From: Membranipora membranacea
Lineage: Eukaryota; Bryozoa; Gymnolaemata; Cheilostomatida; Membraniporidae
Assembly (NCBI GenBank): GCA_914767715.1
Contig: OU612065.1
Coordinates: 38,998,001-39,062,000 of the forward strand
Length of the DNA: 64,000 nt
Direction of reading: 5' to 3'
Of the stretch, positions 13,901-24,690 are shown in pieces. Below the pieces are notes generated by a model that saw only the letters and a list, made by a program, of their open reading frames with translations, ran no database searches and had not been told where the DNA came from. How positions within the stretch are numbered: position 1 is the first letter of the stretch; every line of letters begins with the position of its first letter. Both the position numbers and the translations under genes were made by a program.

Positions 13901-15392
13901 TCAGCGCCATCAACCCAAAGAAGGTTAAGCATGCCAATCAAATCAAACATATTGTTTCGTTTGTTTGCCCTCATCCTTGAAAATTAGATTTGAGTTACCA
14001 GATGATATATAATTTGGATTACTGGCACCATTTTCTACATCCTTACCCGCCCAGGACTATAACTATCTAGTAGATGGATTTGTTGTTGTAGGATTCATGA
14101 GGATGGGCAAGCCTTTTACTGTGAGCACTGTGGATATGTAACTTCATACTTTGACTCCTTTCATGAGCATCTCAACACACACTCAGAGATCACATCTTCA
14201 TTCACATGTATAGCCTGCAGAAGCTCATTCACTGAACTCATATTCCTACAGAGACACATGAAGGTATGATGATGAGTATGAGTTACCTAGTGATGTGGTC
14301 ATTGGACTCTATGAAGGCTTTTTAGCCAAATTGTCTTATCTGTTTATTACTTAACCATGTCATACACGAGTACTTTTGTTGGTACTGTAAGGACAAAATT
14401 TCTTTAAGAAATCATGTAGTTTCCTATATTAGCTGTAAAAAATCTTTTGATATTATGGAAAGACAACTCACACTTTTCTCTTGTCTGTCAGTTGATCTCA
14501 GATCTCATAAGACTCCGTACCCGAATCTTTTTCGTTGCTCTGTATACCACAATGCAATGTGCATATCTGATTGGTAGCTCAAGTTCTTTGTTTGTTTAGC
14601 TGGTTGTTTTCGCGTTGACAGGATGAATGCGAAGAAGTGAAGAAGTTACACGGAGCCTCTAATATAATAGGGCGAGTCCCTCAGTCACAAATCGCTGATC
14701 AATCCATACCCAGTATTGTAAATAATACATCGCCGCAGAGGAAAACTGAACCTAACTCTATCACTGCCAGCAGCTGTGGGCAGAGCGTGGATAGAACACT
14801 AAAATGTGATCAGTGTGAATTTGTGGCGCTGAGCGTCAGAAGGTGAGTTGTATCCTTGTTACTGTTGTTGGTTAAGTTTCTTTGGTATTGCTGATGTGTC
14901 ATGTGAATGTGGTTTGTGATATAAACATACCATGTCATGCCCGAGTTTGAAGCCGGCCATTATAAAGTATTACCGTCTAATATTATGTCTAATATTAGTT
15001 GTCAAATTAATAAGCTAAAAGTTTATTTTGCTTATTATTTATATAGCCTAAAGTCTCATCTGAAGAGACACATAAATGATAAACGCTACATACAGCAGCC
15101 TCTGGAGCAGTATAAATGTAACATGTGTGGATATACCTGTCATCATATGCCATCACTCAAGTCACACATGTGGAGACACGCTAACGACTCTAATTTCTCC
15201 TACACCTTCACTAATCTACTGAATGAATCGACCACCCCTGTGGACAGTGACGGCAGACCACTCATCACGCTCAGATGCTGTCAGTGTGGATTTGAAACTT
15301 TGGATAAATCCGAACTAAACAATCACATGAAATCCCACTGGGATATCATCAAGAAAACGTTTGATGTTGGCGTTCAGATCAAGGATGTGTGA
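7938..15392 (+). CDS. ZNF507: ZNF507-like multi-C2H2 zinc-finger protein (12 coding exons)
   Basis: Exons: 7938-8618, 8990-9968, 10710-10955, 11244-11356, 11694-11834, 12526-12657, 13144-13302, 13546-13703, 14092-14263, 14622-14842 and 15047-15392 (11 listed), after the non-coding exon ending at 7153; this makes 12 exons in all. All borders are GT-AG and all phases agree, giving 1115 residues. I count 18 C2H2-type fingers: six in the first coding exon (residues 37-220), two at about 308-328 and 348-368, then one or two per exon to the C-terminus, some split by introns (CKHCPAVF...HTRIH). ZNF507 marks: CSLCEYYTDTQRTLKAHMWKH (long finger) followed by YPTFQN; SSLLAVIEQLRERQ; CGYTCHHMPSLKSHMWRHA; a terminal CCQCGFET finger. 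A basic run KRRKRKR (about 665-671) looks like a nuclear localisation signal. Family knowledge: a poorly studied nuclear regulator related to ZNF462. The target is unknown. The vertebrate protein has fewer fingers. Confidence 0.85.
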
Positions 15393-15957
15393 TTGTGTGA
15401 AATTGAAATATTATAACTCCTCATTGTAGATGAGCGTTTGTCTCATGTTGGTGTGAGATCCACTCCAGCTGCCCTCAGTGTTTCATTGTCTCATCATCTC
15501 AGGTTAATGTTACACTTATTGTCTTTCCCACGTCACTCTTACAAACCTACCTGTGTCTGCTGGTCTCATGTATGATTTCCCGGCTACCCTTACTTAGTGC
15601 CAGTAACGTAATTTAATGTGATATTATCAATTCTATGTAACAGGTTCTTATTATGTATCTAGAGTACAGTATCTACTCTCATGTGTCTTATCGTTTCCCT
15701 GTGTGTGATTCAGTATTAATACCAGTGTTAGCTTTAGCTTTAGACTTGTAAAGGCTTAACTATGTAATCTCTTTTGTTTTAGATCTGATATCCTCTTTTT
15801 TATGTTTACAGCTGCGTAGCATGTCTAGGTCTCTCTTAGAAATCTCAGACTTAGGTTGAGTTAGCTTGAAGCTAGTTTTGTTTCTCACAGTAGAACGCTG
15901 TATAGTTTTCTTTAGTTGTCATATTGATGCATTGCTTTAACATGCTAAATAAATAAA
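15393..15957 (+). terminator. 3' UTR and polyadenylation signals of the ZNF507-like gene
   Basis: Two overlapping AATAAA hexamers (CTAAATAAATAAAAATG, at 15948-15953 and 15952-15957) lie about 555 bp after the TGA stop. The stretch between has no recognisable coding sequence. Confidence 0.6.
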
Positions 15958-15959
15958 AA

Positions 15960-16689
15960 TGACAGTTTTGGTTCTGTTTAAGAAGGTTATATTTGATTTC
16001 AGGATACGAACATATGTGTAAATTTACATGATATATCTATTCATCTTCATCGTTGAATGTTACAGCATATTATCGGTGCCTCGACCCACTGGCCGTGCCA
16101 CAACGAGCCTTGTCAAACACGAGCTAAACTTTGATGAGAATTGAGTACCAGAGTACCGAGTACCATACGAAATACAAAATATCCTACCAATAAATATCAT
16201 ACAAAATAAAATCCCACACGAAATATACAAGGTTTCGTTACCCGAGTCTGTCCATGTTGTGAGTGGGGACAACTCATATCTGATTGGAATGCTACTTGGC
16301 AACATGGAGAATTCTCTATATTGTGTCTTTACATTAACCAACAATTATTGCAAAGAAACACAGAACCAATATGTAATGTAATGATAAACTAGTCTATAGA
16401 CTATTTCCACTTGGTTCAGCTGCAGGGATAATCTGAAAGATTTCATATTTCAAGGTAATATTGCAATGGTACTGTATTTTAAACCAACTATCATTGCAAT
16501 GATAATGACATTCAGGCTTAGTACAGAGAAACGAATTATAAGTTGTCATGTGTCATATAAAACACTGAAAAAAGGCTTTATATATATATATATATTTATA
16601 TATGTTGCATCATTCAAGTAGGTAACTCCTCGCATCAATCATAATCCAAAGATTTTCCCTGATGTGAAAAAAAAAAATCTACCCTGTTT
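15960..16689. other. Intergenic stretch, nothing recognised except a TA microsatellite
   Basis: No family is recognised. A simple TA tract occupies about 16578-16603. The 94-codon minus-strand frame at 16060-16344 shows no known motif and no splice context. Confidence 0.4.
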
Positions 16690-17347
16690 TTGAGCAAGTA
16701 GGCTATATACCTTCAAGAATATATTGTGGTGATAGGTTGCCATATATGCGGATGCCATATATCATGACAAAAGACATACTGGAAATGAAAGTTACGAGAT
16801 GATTTACCGTCTAGGAGTGCCCTGCATTTCTGGAATAATGCCAAACTTTTCTTTATCTTGGTGCAAATCTGGTCTACACGATCATACCATGTTCATGAGT
16901 CATTCAAAGTAAAACCAAGGAGTTTGGGCTTAACTTTTCGATTAAGTTTTTTGTTGTCAGTTTTTAGATCTAAATCTTGAGATGTGGCTTTGTACAAGAA
17001 TATGGTGAGATTTTTTTCTTTTTAGCAACATTCTATTATTCCTACACCAATTTACTATCAAGTGTAGATCAGTATCACTTAATTCATTAAGTGTATTAAA
17101 GTTATCAGATTTTGTCAACAAAACTGTATCATTGCCATAGGCAAATGCCATGGAATGTAATGTGTATGATAAAAGATCGTTGGCGTATAATGAGGAATAA
17201 ACTTGATGCCTGAATTGAGCCTTGGGGGACACCAATGTCTATTGGAAGGATTTTTGAGCTTCCTGCACCTTGTTGTACATGGCTTCGTTTTGGCAAGAAG
17301 CAACAAAAACTTTCTCTCTGAAAATTTGTTCTTTTTGCTAAATTACT

Positions 17348-18205
17348 ATGGGTTTATTCAAACGAAAACGAAAAAAACTAACTGATAATAACAGTGAAAC
17401 ATCTACCAACGATATGACTGAGTCGGAGGAACAATATCACGGATTACCCTACCACCTCAACAGACTAAAAGCTATCAATTAAAAGGTCAGTAGGGCACAA
17501 CAATTAAAATCTGACACTGAAATTAAAGGCACTTAAAAAAACCCGCAAATCACTATCAACCTAGATGCGGCTAGATACGAAATCATAAAGAAAGTCCTCC
17601 CTGTTAAGATTAAAGGGCTTGGCCTCCTTGTCAAGGATAAAACAAGCAGAAACAAGACAAGAGCAGCCGTAAGTTCCTCTCTAAGAGTCAGCTCCGCTAA
17701 CGGTTCAGCAATGTATACTATAAATATGTACAACACAACATCGTGTCTGTTAATAAATGACATAACGGACATATCAGCTTCCCTCGTTCACTACGAGGAG
17801 ATAATCGGTAGTATCCCTACTGATATCGCAATGTCTGCCAACGAGACCATCAGCAACAAATGCAAGGCAGCTCTACAGGACCAAAGCAACCCAATATACA
17901 AATCTACAAAACCAGCTAAATCTAGTCCAAAATCCGCAAAACGCAGTAGAAGTTTCTCATGTTCTAGAGTAAGTACCTCGGCACTCCCAAATGATTCAAC
18001 CAATACCAACAACATCGCAGATTCACAGCCTTGTGGTAGTAATACCGATGCGCATGACCAGCGGAACTGTGTTGATACTACTCTCATAACAACTCTACTG
18101 GAAAAAATAACACAAATAAGTGAAAAGCAAGATATCATTCTAAACAGGTTAGCCAAGGCAGAAGACGCTATCCATCAGCATTTAAAAGGGAGTTCACTGC
18201 TCTGA
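17348..18205 (+). pseudogene. LINE ORF1 relic (second family)
   Basis: The first frame reads from ATG 17348 with a basic segment and a YHLNRLKAI block matching YYLNKLRAL of the intact ORF1, then hits a TAA after about 43 codons. Further stops and frame changes follow. From 17711 an open stretch of 164 codons has AMYTINMYNTTS, HYEEIIGSIP and ETISNKCKAAL, which correspond to SLYTTNFYNTTS, HYTKLINDIP and ATIQQKCKEF of the intact element. A short predicted coiled coil (TTLLEKITQISEKQDIILNR) sits near the end. The conserved N-terminal module has no name I can give it. Confidence 0.75.
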
Positions 18206-18245
18206 CAGATTGGCTGAGTAGTAGAAAATACTGAGAAAAACATTC

Positions 18246-19675
18246 CCCTATATTGTTGACATCCTTACTGACATGATAAATAGATTTTTGGTTGAAGGAG
18301 TTTTCCCAAAAGAATGGAAATCAGCTAGAGTCACACCTATTTTTAAAGGTGGTGATAGAAATGTTCCATCAAACTTTTGACCAATCTCAGTTTTACTAAT
18401 TTTATCCGAAATCTTTGAGAAACACATCAATATTCATATTCAGACATATTTAGAATCAAATAAAATCTTATACAATTTACAGTCAGGTTTCAGAAAAGAT
18501 TTCCCTTGCGCTGATGCTATGCATAAGATATTTAGTGGTTGTCTAGACTATAAATCTCAAGGTTATTTTATTTTTATAATATTTCTGGACTTTAAAAAAG
18601 CGTTCGATTGTGTTGATCATGCTATACTTCTTTAGAAATTGTCTAGATTGGCATAACAGGATCATCCCATAAACTGCTAGCTTCTTTTTTAAATGATAGA
18701 AACAATATGTAACATTCAACCAGTTATAAATTCCACATTACTACCTATTCGGAAAGGTGTCCCTCAAGGCTCAATCATGGCCCCAACATTATTTTCTATA
18801 TTCATCAATGATCTTTTAAACTTACATCTTTTCTCTACTGTCAATGCTTACGCCGATGATACTACTTTTGTTGCCAAAAGCCACAACATTTTTCATTTAG
18901 GGAGATCTTGCAATATTGATCTCAGTGAGATAAACCAATGGTGTAAGTCAAACAAAATGGTTATCAACACGAAGAAATCACACTATCTTCCTTGTAATGC
19001 ATCACCCAACACAAAATTTTCATTGTCAATTTCTGGCTTTGAACTTGAGAGACAAGCCAAATCTAAACTCCTTGGCTATATGATACAAGACACACTTTCA
19101 TGGACTGATCATGTTGAATATATTTCAAAAAAGCTAAAGGCTAATCATGCAATTTTTCAGCAATGCAGATTTTGTATTGGAAGGAAAGCGGCAATGACCT
19201 TTTACCACCATTTCATTTTCTGCTATTTAATTTATGGTATTCATATTTACTATAACATCGCCCCTGCTCATATAACAAATCCAATATTTTTACTACAGAA
19301 GTGGGCGTTAAGGCTTATCACCTTTGTTCATTTCATTCCGAAGCATCTGATATCAACACAGGATCTTCCAAGATCGATTAAATCTTCTCCCCTTACCACA
19401 GCTTGCCATTTATTTCTCTGCCATTTATGGCTATGAAATACTTAATATGTTGGCTCCAGGTTATATATGTGAGCAGTTTTCACTTAATATACATTGTTTT
19501 CAGATGAGAGACACGCATTATCTGAAACCTCCATCGAACAATTTTCTTTGCAATCTTTCTATAATTTTCAATAGCCTTCCGCAACATATCAGGTCTGCAA
19601 ACAATTTAAAGTCATTCCGACAATTGCATTTATGTATTTCATGTCTACGACATAACCATTTTCATTGTTAGTCTT
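18246..19675 (+). pseudogene. LINE ORF2 reverse-transcriptase relic (second family)
   Basis: Recognisable motifs in order: VFPKEWKSARVTPIFKGGD, a PISVL block preceded by a stop, LSEIFEKHI, LQSGFRKD, FLDFKKAFDCVDHAILL, a stop, GVPQGSIMAPTLF, AYADDTTFVAK, KSKLLGYMIQDTLSWTDHV, then the Cys/Tyr-rich C-terminal region (FCYLIYGIHIYYN, LLQKWALRLI). At least three stops and one frame shift are seen. The catalytic YADD is kept. It belongs to the CR1/L2-like group of non-LTR elements by these motifs. Confidence 0.85.
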
Positions 19676-20064
19676 TATCTTCCATATTTCTTCGTTATTT
19701 ATTTATTCCATGTTTATTTATGTTCGTTTTATCTTGGCACAATAGAAAGAACATCATTTTAATGATGAAGTTTGCTTGTCAATAAATGTTAAAAAAATCA
19801 TCGTTGCAACAAAATGACCCTCTGATCTTGCTGATAAACAGTCAGAAATGAGTTTGTGTAGGGAATCAACGCGGGAATAACCTTTTCTAAATTCACATTG
19901 TAATTTGTGAAGAAGTTTGTTTGTGGTGAGATATTTTCGAATTTACATGTTTCTCAAAAATCTGAGATAGCACAGGGAGTGTTGATATAGGGCGATAATT
20001 AGATGGATCATTTATATCTCCATCCTTATGAGTAGAAGTTACTCTAGCGGTTTTTAGATATTTG

Positions 20065-20986
20065 CAGACCTGGGTCCAAGTCATGGTAAGTCAAGTCATC
20101 TTCAAGTCAAGTCAAGACAAAGTCACAACTTGACTTGACTTAACAAAATTATGACTTGACTTGACTTGATGTCGAAATCAAATAGACAAGACTTGACTTG
20201 ACTTAACGAAAAATTGACTTTGACTTGACTTGACTTGGGAGTTGTCCTGACTTTGGTCAAGTCAACATAAGTCAATGTGGGAAATTTTATAACATAATGT
20301 AGAAAGAGATATAGGAAGGATAATCATAACTGAGAACCCCAACTCTGAAACCCCAACTCTGAAACCCCAACTCCAAGTCATGGAGGCTAGTAGCCACTGC
20401 CATCGACAAACCTCTCATGACCTTAGAGACATTACAAACAGGCAGATGCAAAAACCTTTTCAGAGAGAACGTTTTATCCGTCCTTATCAAATAGTGATCA
20501 ATCTTGGTCTGTGTTTATTTATTTATCCTCCACCAGCTCATCTTTTTACAGCATGAAACATTTCATTTGTCATCATTGACACAATAAAGGTACATATATA
20601 CAATGAAGTAACAATGCTGAATTGCGTACACACCCATACCTTCTTTCGTTTGTGGGGAGGGGAGCAAATCCCGATTAGTAGAGCAACTCCTGAGGACCTA
20701 ACTAACTCCCCCACGATTTGGAGTCACCCGGGATTGAAATAAATTCCGAGTTGATTTTCACGGTTAATGAGCGTGACTTTGCCATGACTTGTAAGTCACC
20801 CATCTTTGACTTGACTTGACTTGACTTGACTTACAAAAATCATGACTTGACTTGACTTGACTTGATGGCGAAAAAAAATAGACACCAATTGACTTGACTT
20901 GACTTGGTGTAAATGTGACTTGACTTGACTTAGCATCGACAATGACTTGACTTGACTTGACTTGCGATGACTTGGACCCAGGTCTG
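20065..20986. mobile_element. hAT-like non-autonomous DNA transposon (922 bp)
   Basis: The termini are perfect 20-bp inverted repeats: CAGACCTGGGTCCAAGTCAT at 20065-20084 and its reverse complement at 20967-20986. With a few mismatches the inverted match runs about 10 bp further. The element is flanked by an exact 8-bp direct repeat, GATATTTG, at 20057-20064 and 20987-20994. An 8-bp target duplication with CAG...CTG ends is the hAT signature. No transposase frame is present, so it would need a helper. It interrupts the minus-strand LINE; removing one target copy restores the collinear LINE match. Confidence 0.9.
20085..20966. repeat. Subterminal AAGTC/TTGAC pentamer arrays inside the hAT-like element
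   Basis: Short runs of CAAGT/ACTTG pentamers fill about 20090-20275 (first TCAAG orientation, then mostly TTGAC) and about 20800-20965 (TTGAC orientation). Between them a triplicated 15-mer-like unit (AACTCTGAAACCCC) lies near 20338-20375. The middle, 20490-20760, shows no recognised sequence. Repeats of this kind next to terminal repeats are typical of transposase-binding regions in hAT elements; that function is inferred. Confidence 0.6.
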
Positions 20987-21264
20987 GATATTTGAACCAT
21001 TTTTCGGAGTAAAGCGTGTCACTGGTTTAACAATGTCACATTTATGGGAATCGGGGATGTTTTTGGTTCTGGATCTTGCAGTTGAAGTGTAATGTCTGTT
21101 CATTTCATCAGGGGATAAACCACCAACATTGACCATCGGTGATGAACAAAGATGTTGAGAGAGGTTGTAAAAAGCAGTAGTCAAAAAAGTCAAAAAGAAG
21201 TTTTTTGACGGATGTATGATGTGGGTATGACGAAAAAAAACGATGCCCAGTTTTTGTAAAATCA

Positions 21265-21860
21265 CTGATTATATAGCTTGGGCTAAGACCATAAAGTATT
21301 TTATAGCAAAAAACAGAGGAAAATTAATGAGCGAGATCTGACAAAATTTAAAGATTTAATTCTATGCATAAATGCCAAGTTGGATTCAGATATTTTGGAT
21401 CTTGTGAAATACTATAAGCCTGAAGACTCTTTTCTGGCGGATAAAAACAGAATTGTTAGATAAGATGGAGACATATTACCATAGAGATTTATACCATTAT
21501 GAGATGGCAAAAAATAAACTGGTGATAAAATTTCAATGCAGCACCTCTGTCAATACAGAATTGGCATTTCCGGAGATGCCAGACTGTACCTCACAGTTCT
21601 GCAAATGTACAATAAAAGTATCGAGAGCAAATGGGCGCCAATTGTTTCGGACAGAGACAGACTTGCGATGATAACCCACTAACCCAACCCACTGTGTCCC
21701 AAAAGAAAAGATTAAAAGTTTGTGTGTTTGATGAATTGCATAGCAGGAAATGTGATTTTTTCATATCCTTGGTCATTCTATCTAAAAGGCACCAAGATTT
21801 TATGCAAACCAAATCATTATATTGTATTGTCTCTCTATAGAATTGATATTCAGGTCATTG
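21265..21860 (+). other. Unrecognised stretch with two overlapping open frames
   Basis: A frame beginning about 21347 (NERDLTKFKDLILCINAK) ends at 21462. A second overlapping frame, 21453-21671, reads METYYHRDLYHYEMAKNK and ends with a TGA. A third frame over 21540-21680 contains GISGDARLYLTVLQMY. No splice sites or family matches were found. It may be a decayed gene or transposon piece with frameshifts. Confidence 0.25.
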
Positions 21861-21864
21861 GCAA

Positions 21865-22020
21865 AAGTGTTATGGCTTCTGCATAGACAATAATGACAAT
21901 TTCAGGAGATCATTTATAAACATCAACAAAAAATGTAGGGGATAAAATGGATCCTTGAGGAACTTGAGGTAAATTTTCAGCAAAACTTTCACGGATCATC
22001 ACATGTTATTGCTAGCGCTG
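21865..22020 (-). pseudogene. Short reverse-transcriptase relic, catalytic site destroyed
   Basis: The minus strand reads LPQVPQGSILSPTFFVDVYK, a stop, then IVIIVYAEAITLL. This is the conserved QGSILSP motif B followed at the usual distance by the catalytic box, which is YAEA instead of YADD. The wording differs from the three other LINE families here, so it is probably a separate family. Confidence 0.7.
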
Positions 22021-23740
22021 AGCTAGAAAAGACATAATAATATTATAAGCCGAACCTCTTATGACAAAAATATGTTTTTTTTTAAAGTATCTGATTTTTG
22101 ACATCTAAATCTTGAATCTAAAAAGATAAGTGATGTAAAGTAGCCACATGCTTTGGAGTCCATGCATTCTCGAATGATTTTATGAATTGCAATGGGGTTG
22201 TGTCAGGAGTTGTCCTTTACTATAGGGGGCGCTGAACAGATGAGACCATAAATTGGCACTTTTTTATATAAGCTATCATTGGAGCAGATCACACTTTTTG
22301 GTCTGGCAGCCAGGAAAATTAAGATAGAAGCAAAATGAGGGTAATTTCATAGGCGGATTATGATGACCCACTTAATGAGACAAAAATTAACTGCGAATAT
22401 AATTTTATATTTATTAAAATATATAATGTAATAAATATATCATTAAAATGAAGACAAATAATACTATTCCGGCTTTGAATTTTGAATATTATATAAATTC
22501 AACCTGAAAATATTGATTGCAGAACAAAAATTCAGAATAACATATATACATTTTATGTTATTGTAATACAAAACAATTCTATATTTAATACAATTACTTA
22601 ATGTATATATGGAATTTTTTTGCAAAACAAATTTAGCTGTATATTTCATGACACCTTCCTTCCTGACACTAAATTTCATTGTGATTGATCAGGTTTTTAT
22701 AATTTAATGTATTATTATTTAATTTTAATTGTATTAAAAATTAAGATTTTCCGATACTTTTCTATTTCAGCATATAGGTCAGATTTTTGGATTACCGAAA
22801 AAATATATCAATAGAAGTTAGCAGAAACCGAGGAGTTTTTACAGCAAAAGGTCTCATCTGCTTCCCTTCTGGCTTATATAAAACTTTGCGAAAGTATGGT
22901 CTCATCTGTAAATAATCAAGGGAGATTACTCTGAAAAACACAACCCCATTGAACATGAAAATCCAGGCATAAATTAGGATTGTAGAGGGTGAAGTAGATT
23001 GTTTTATCAAGTAGCAGTATATGTGTGAATTTATAATTATATTTTCTAATAATTTTGATAAAATTAGAAGTACAGAAATAGGTCGGTAACTGGTAAATAT
23101 GTTCTCAGTCCTATATATTGCAGGTCTGCAAAAAGAGGATGAAATCTTATACGACTAAAGAGTGGAAGGCTCGGATTGCTGCGGATCACAAAAAAACATT
23201 TCGACAAAGAAAATAAAACTTCATTTGCAGTAGACACATCCAAATGAGACAAGCTCATTATAACTCTCACTATCAGTATAAATGATCTTATTGGCAGACT
23301 TTTGGCATCCTTCAAGTTCAATTTTGTCCGTTCAGCTGAAAAGTGTACCTTTCTGGGCAACGGAAATTCATCATCTGTCATGGAAGGTGTAAGGTGTTAC
23401 ACAATCAGCAGTCAGAGACTACTTGTAAGCACAGAGTAGCCTAGCCTGTCCTGACAAGCATGTCCAGCCAAGCTTGTCAGGACAGACTAAGAGTAACCAC
23501 TCTTCATCAATGTTGCATAATCCTGTAAATGCTCTAGTGTTTTTAGCTAGTAATAGTTTTACCAATGTGAAAGTTTTTAAACGTAAAAAACAAGAAATAA
23601 TTTTCAACATAATGAGTTTATTGTGTTTCATTTTGGACACCATATAGGTCAGCATTACATACTTCAGCAAAACTAACCCATCTTCATGTCTATTGTGTAA
23701 AATTATATATAACCATTAAATAAATTTATACATTTTAAGA
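22020..23740. repeat. AT-rich stretch with one copy of the 39-51 kb dispersed repeat
   Basis: About 22620-23000 resembles 39575-39800 and 42350-42560 (plus orientation): a CATGACAC-TTCCTT block, a TTTCATTGTGA block, then the TTTACAGCAAAAGGTCTCATCTGCTTCC block. The rest of the stretch shows no recognised gene. A 14-bp-arm hairpin lies at 23446-23485. Confidence 0.55.
23446..23485. repeat. Perfect 14-bp inverted repeat (hairpin)
   Basis: CTGTCCTGACAAGC at 23446-23459 is the exact reverse complement of GCTTGTCAGGACAG at 23472-23485, with a 12-base loop. It is much more GC-rich than its surroundings. Function unknown. Confidence 0.7.
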
Positions 23741-24680
23741 AAGCTTCATTGTGTTTATGAGATTGATTGATTTTGATCAACTGGCATAGAGTTTGGATCA
23801 GCCGCAGCACAAGGGGATGTAGCTGATACAGAGGATTATAATTTATGTAACAACCTAACGGGTTGGGGATAGAGAAAAACGGCTAAGCGAAGGCATATGC
23901 TTTTATGAATAATGACTGTTATCCTGGTCATGAATGTCAGGAAGTGAGGAATTTAGGGCCGTAACATGTAGAGTAATGTGATTTAGACCCAGATCTGTCC
24001 ATATATGCAAATATTATGATTAATAGCTGTAATATCGGGTACTAGTTGTCTTAAAGCGAAAATGCAAGTCAGAAAATGAGCACTGTGTCCCTTTTTATGG
24101 CCCGAAGAGATGACTATTCAGAGCATGTTACTGAGGACCGTTTGAGAATATGCAACAAATCATCGACCATCATGTCTATTGCAAAAAAAATGTATCACCA
24201 TTAAAGAGATTTATATATTTTTAGAAAGCTTCATTGGGTCTATGATATGCAGTTGACTAACATAGAGTTGCAAATGTGGATGTAGCTGATGCAGAGCTTC
24301 ACGAACTGATAAACAGAGTGGAGATCTAAAATAAAGACAGTTAAACTGCAATTCAGGGTAATAATGTGACTTGCTTTGGGGTTGTTGAGGTCTGGTTATG
24401 CTGGTTAAGTCATGAATAATGGTTGTTATATTATGTTTTATTGTTGTATATGAGTTTTGTTGAAAAAAAAAGTAGTTAGGAAATTAGGAACATAACATGT
24501 AGGCCCACAGTTCGTCCCAATCTGGAAATCATTATGCTATTCATAGCGGCTTTATTAGGCCTCAAAGTGAAAATCGAGTCAGAAAATGGGAGCTGTGTCC
24601 CATTTTATGGCCGGGGAAAATCTTTTCTGAGCATGTCAGGTCTTTTTAAGCATATGCAACAAATAGAAGTGATCTGCTTA
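23740..24680. repeat. Tandemly duplicated 3' flank of P450 copy A
   Basis: Two successive diverged units (about 23742-24165 and 24222-24670) share AAAGCTTCATTG, GATGTAGCTGAT, the TAATGACTGTTAT-like block, an AAAATGCAAGTCAGAAAATG block and a GGCCC-AAGAG block. Further copies lie at 36995-37460 (before P450 copy C) and 32065-32235 (before copy B). The unit therefore marks the 3' flank of each P450 copy. Confidence 0.6.
24551..24556 (-). terminator. Candidate polyadenylation signal for P450 copy A
   Basis: TTTATT on the plus strand (AATAAA on the minus strand) lies about 135 bp after the TAG stop of copy A. Assigned by position. Confidence 0.4.
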
Positions 24681-24690
24681 TCATTGTTGC

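Larger units (their letters stand above)
17286..19797 (+). mobile_element. LINE of a second, related family, internally deleted, nested in the older LINE
   Basis: The element starts close to an ATG at 17348 (basic N-terminus with KRKRKK) and ends near an AATAAATG tail at about 19780-19790. It carries an ORF1 relic followed directly by the reverse-transcriptase half of ORF2. The endonuclease and the N-terminal part of the reverse transcriptase are missing, with a junction near 18205-18250. The tail, with a TGATGA stretch then TGTCAATAAA, resembles that of the intact LINE. Inserting here split the minus-strand LINE, which gives a relative age: this copy is the younger of the two. Confidence 0.8.
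16690..21150 (-). mobile_element. Interrupted minus-strand relic of the same LINE family as the intact element at 52.3-56.8 kb
   Basis: Three blocks read as the reverse complement of the intact LINE ORF2. 16690-17285 matches about 55755-56340, 19798-20064 matches about 55370-55610, and 20987-21150 matches about 55020-55190. Order and orientation are collinear, so this is one old insertion. It is split by a plus-strand LINE (about 17286-19797, with about 150 bp of target ORF2 missing at the junction) and by a hAT-like element (20065-20986). The catalytic YADD reads as YGND here, and there are several stops. Its own 3' end (ORF2 C-terminus and tail) is absent, and the 5' part fades near 21150. 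It is non-functional. Confidence 0.85.

Noticed and set aside
20085-20966. AAGTC arrays considered as a CRISPR array or telomeric repeat
   Set aside because: No spacer/repeat alternation and no telomere motif; the arrays are inside a transposon in a eukaryotic genome.
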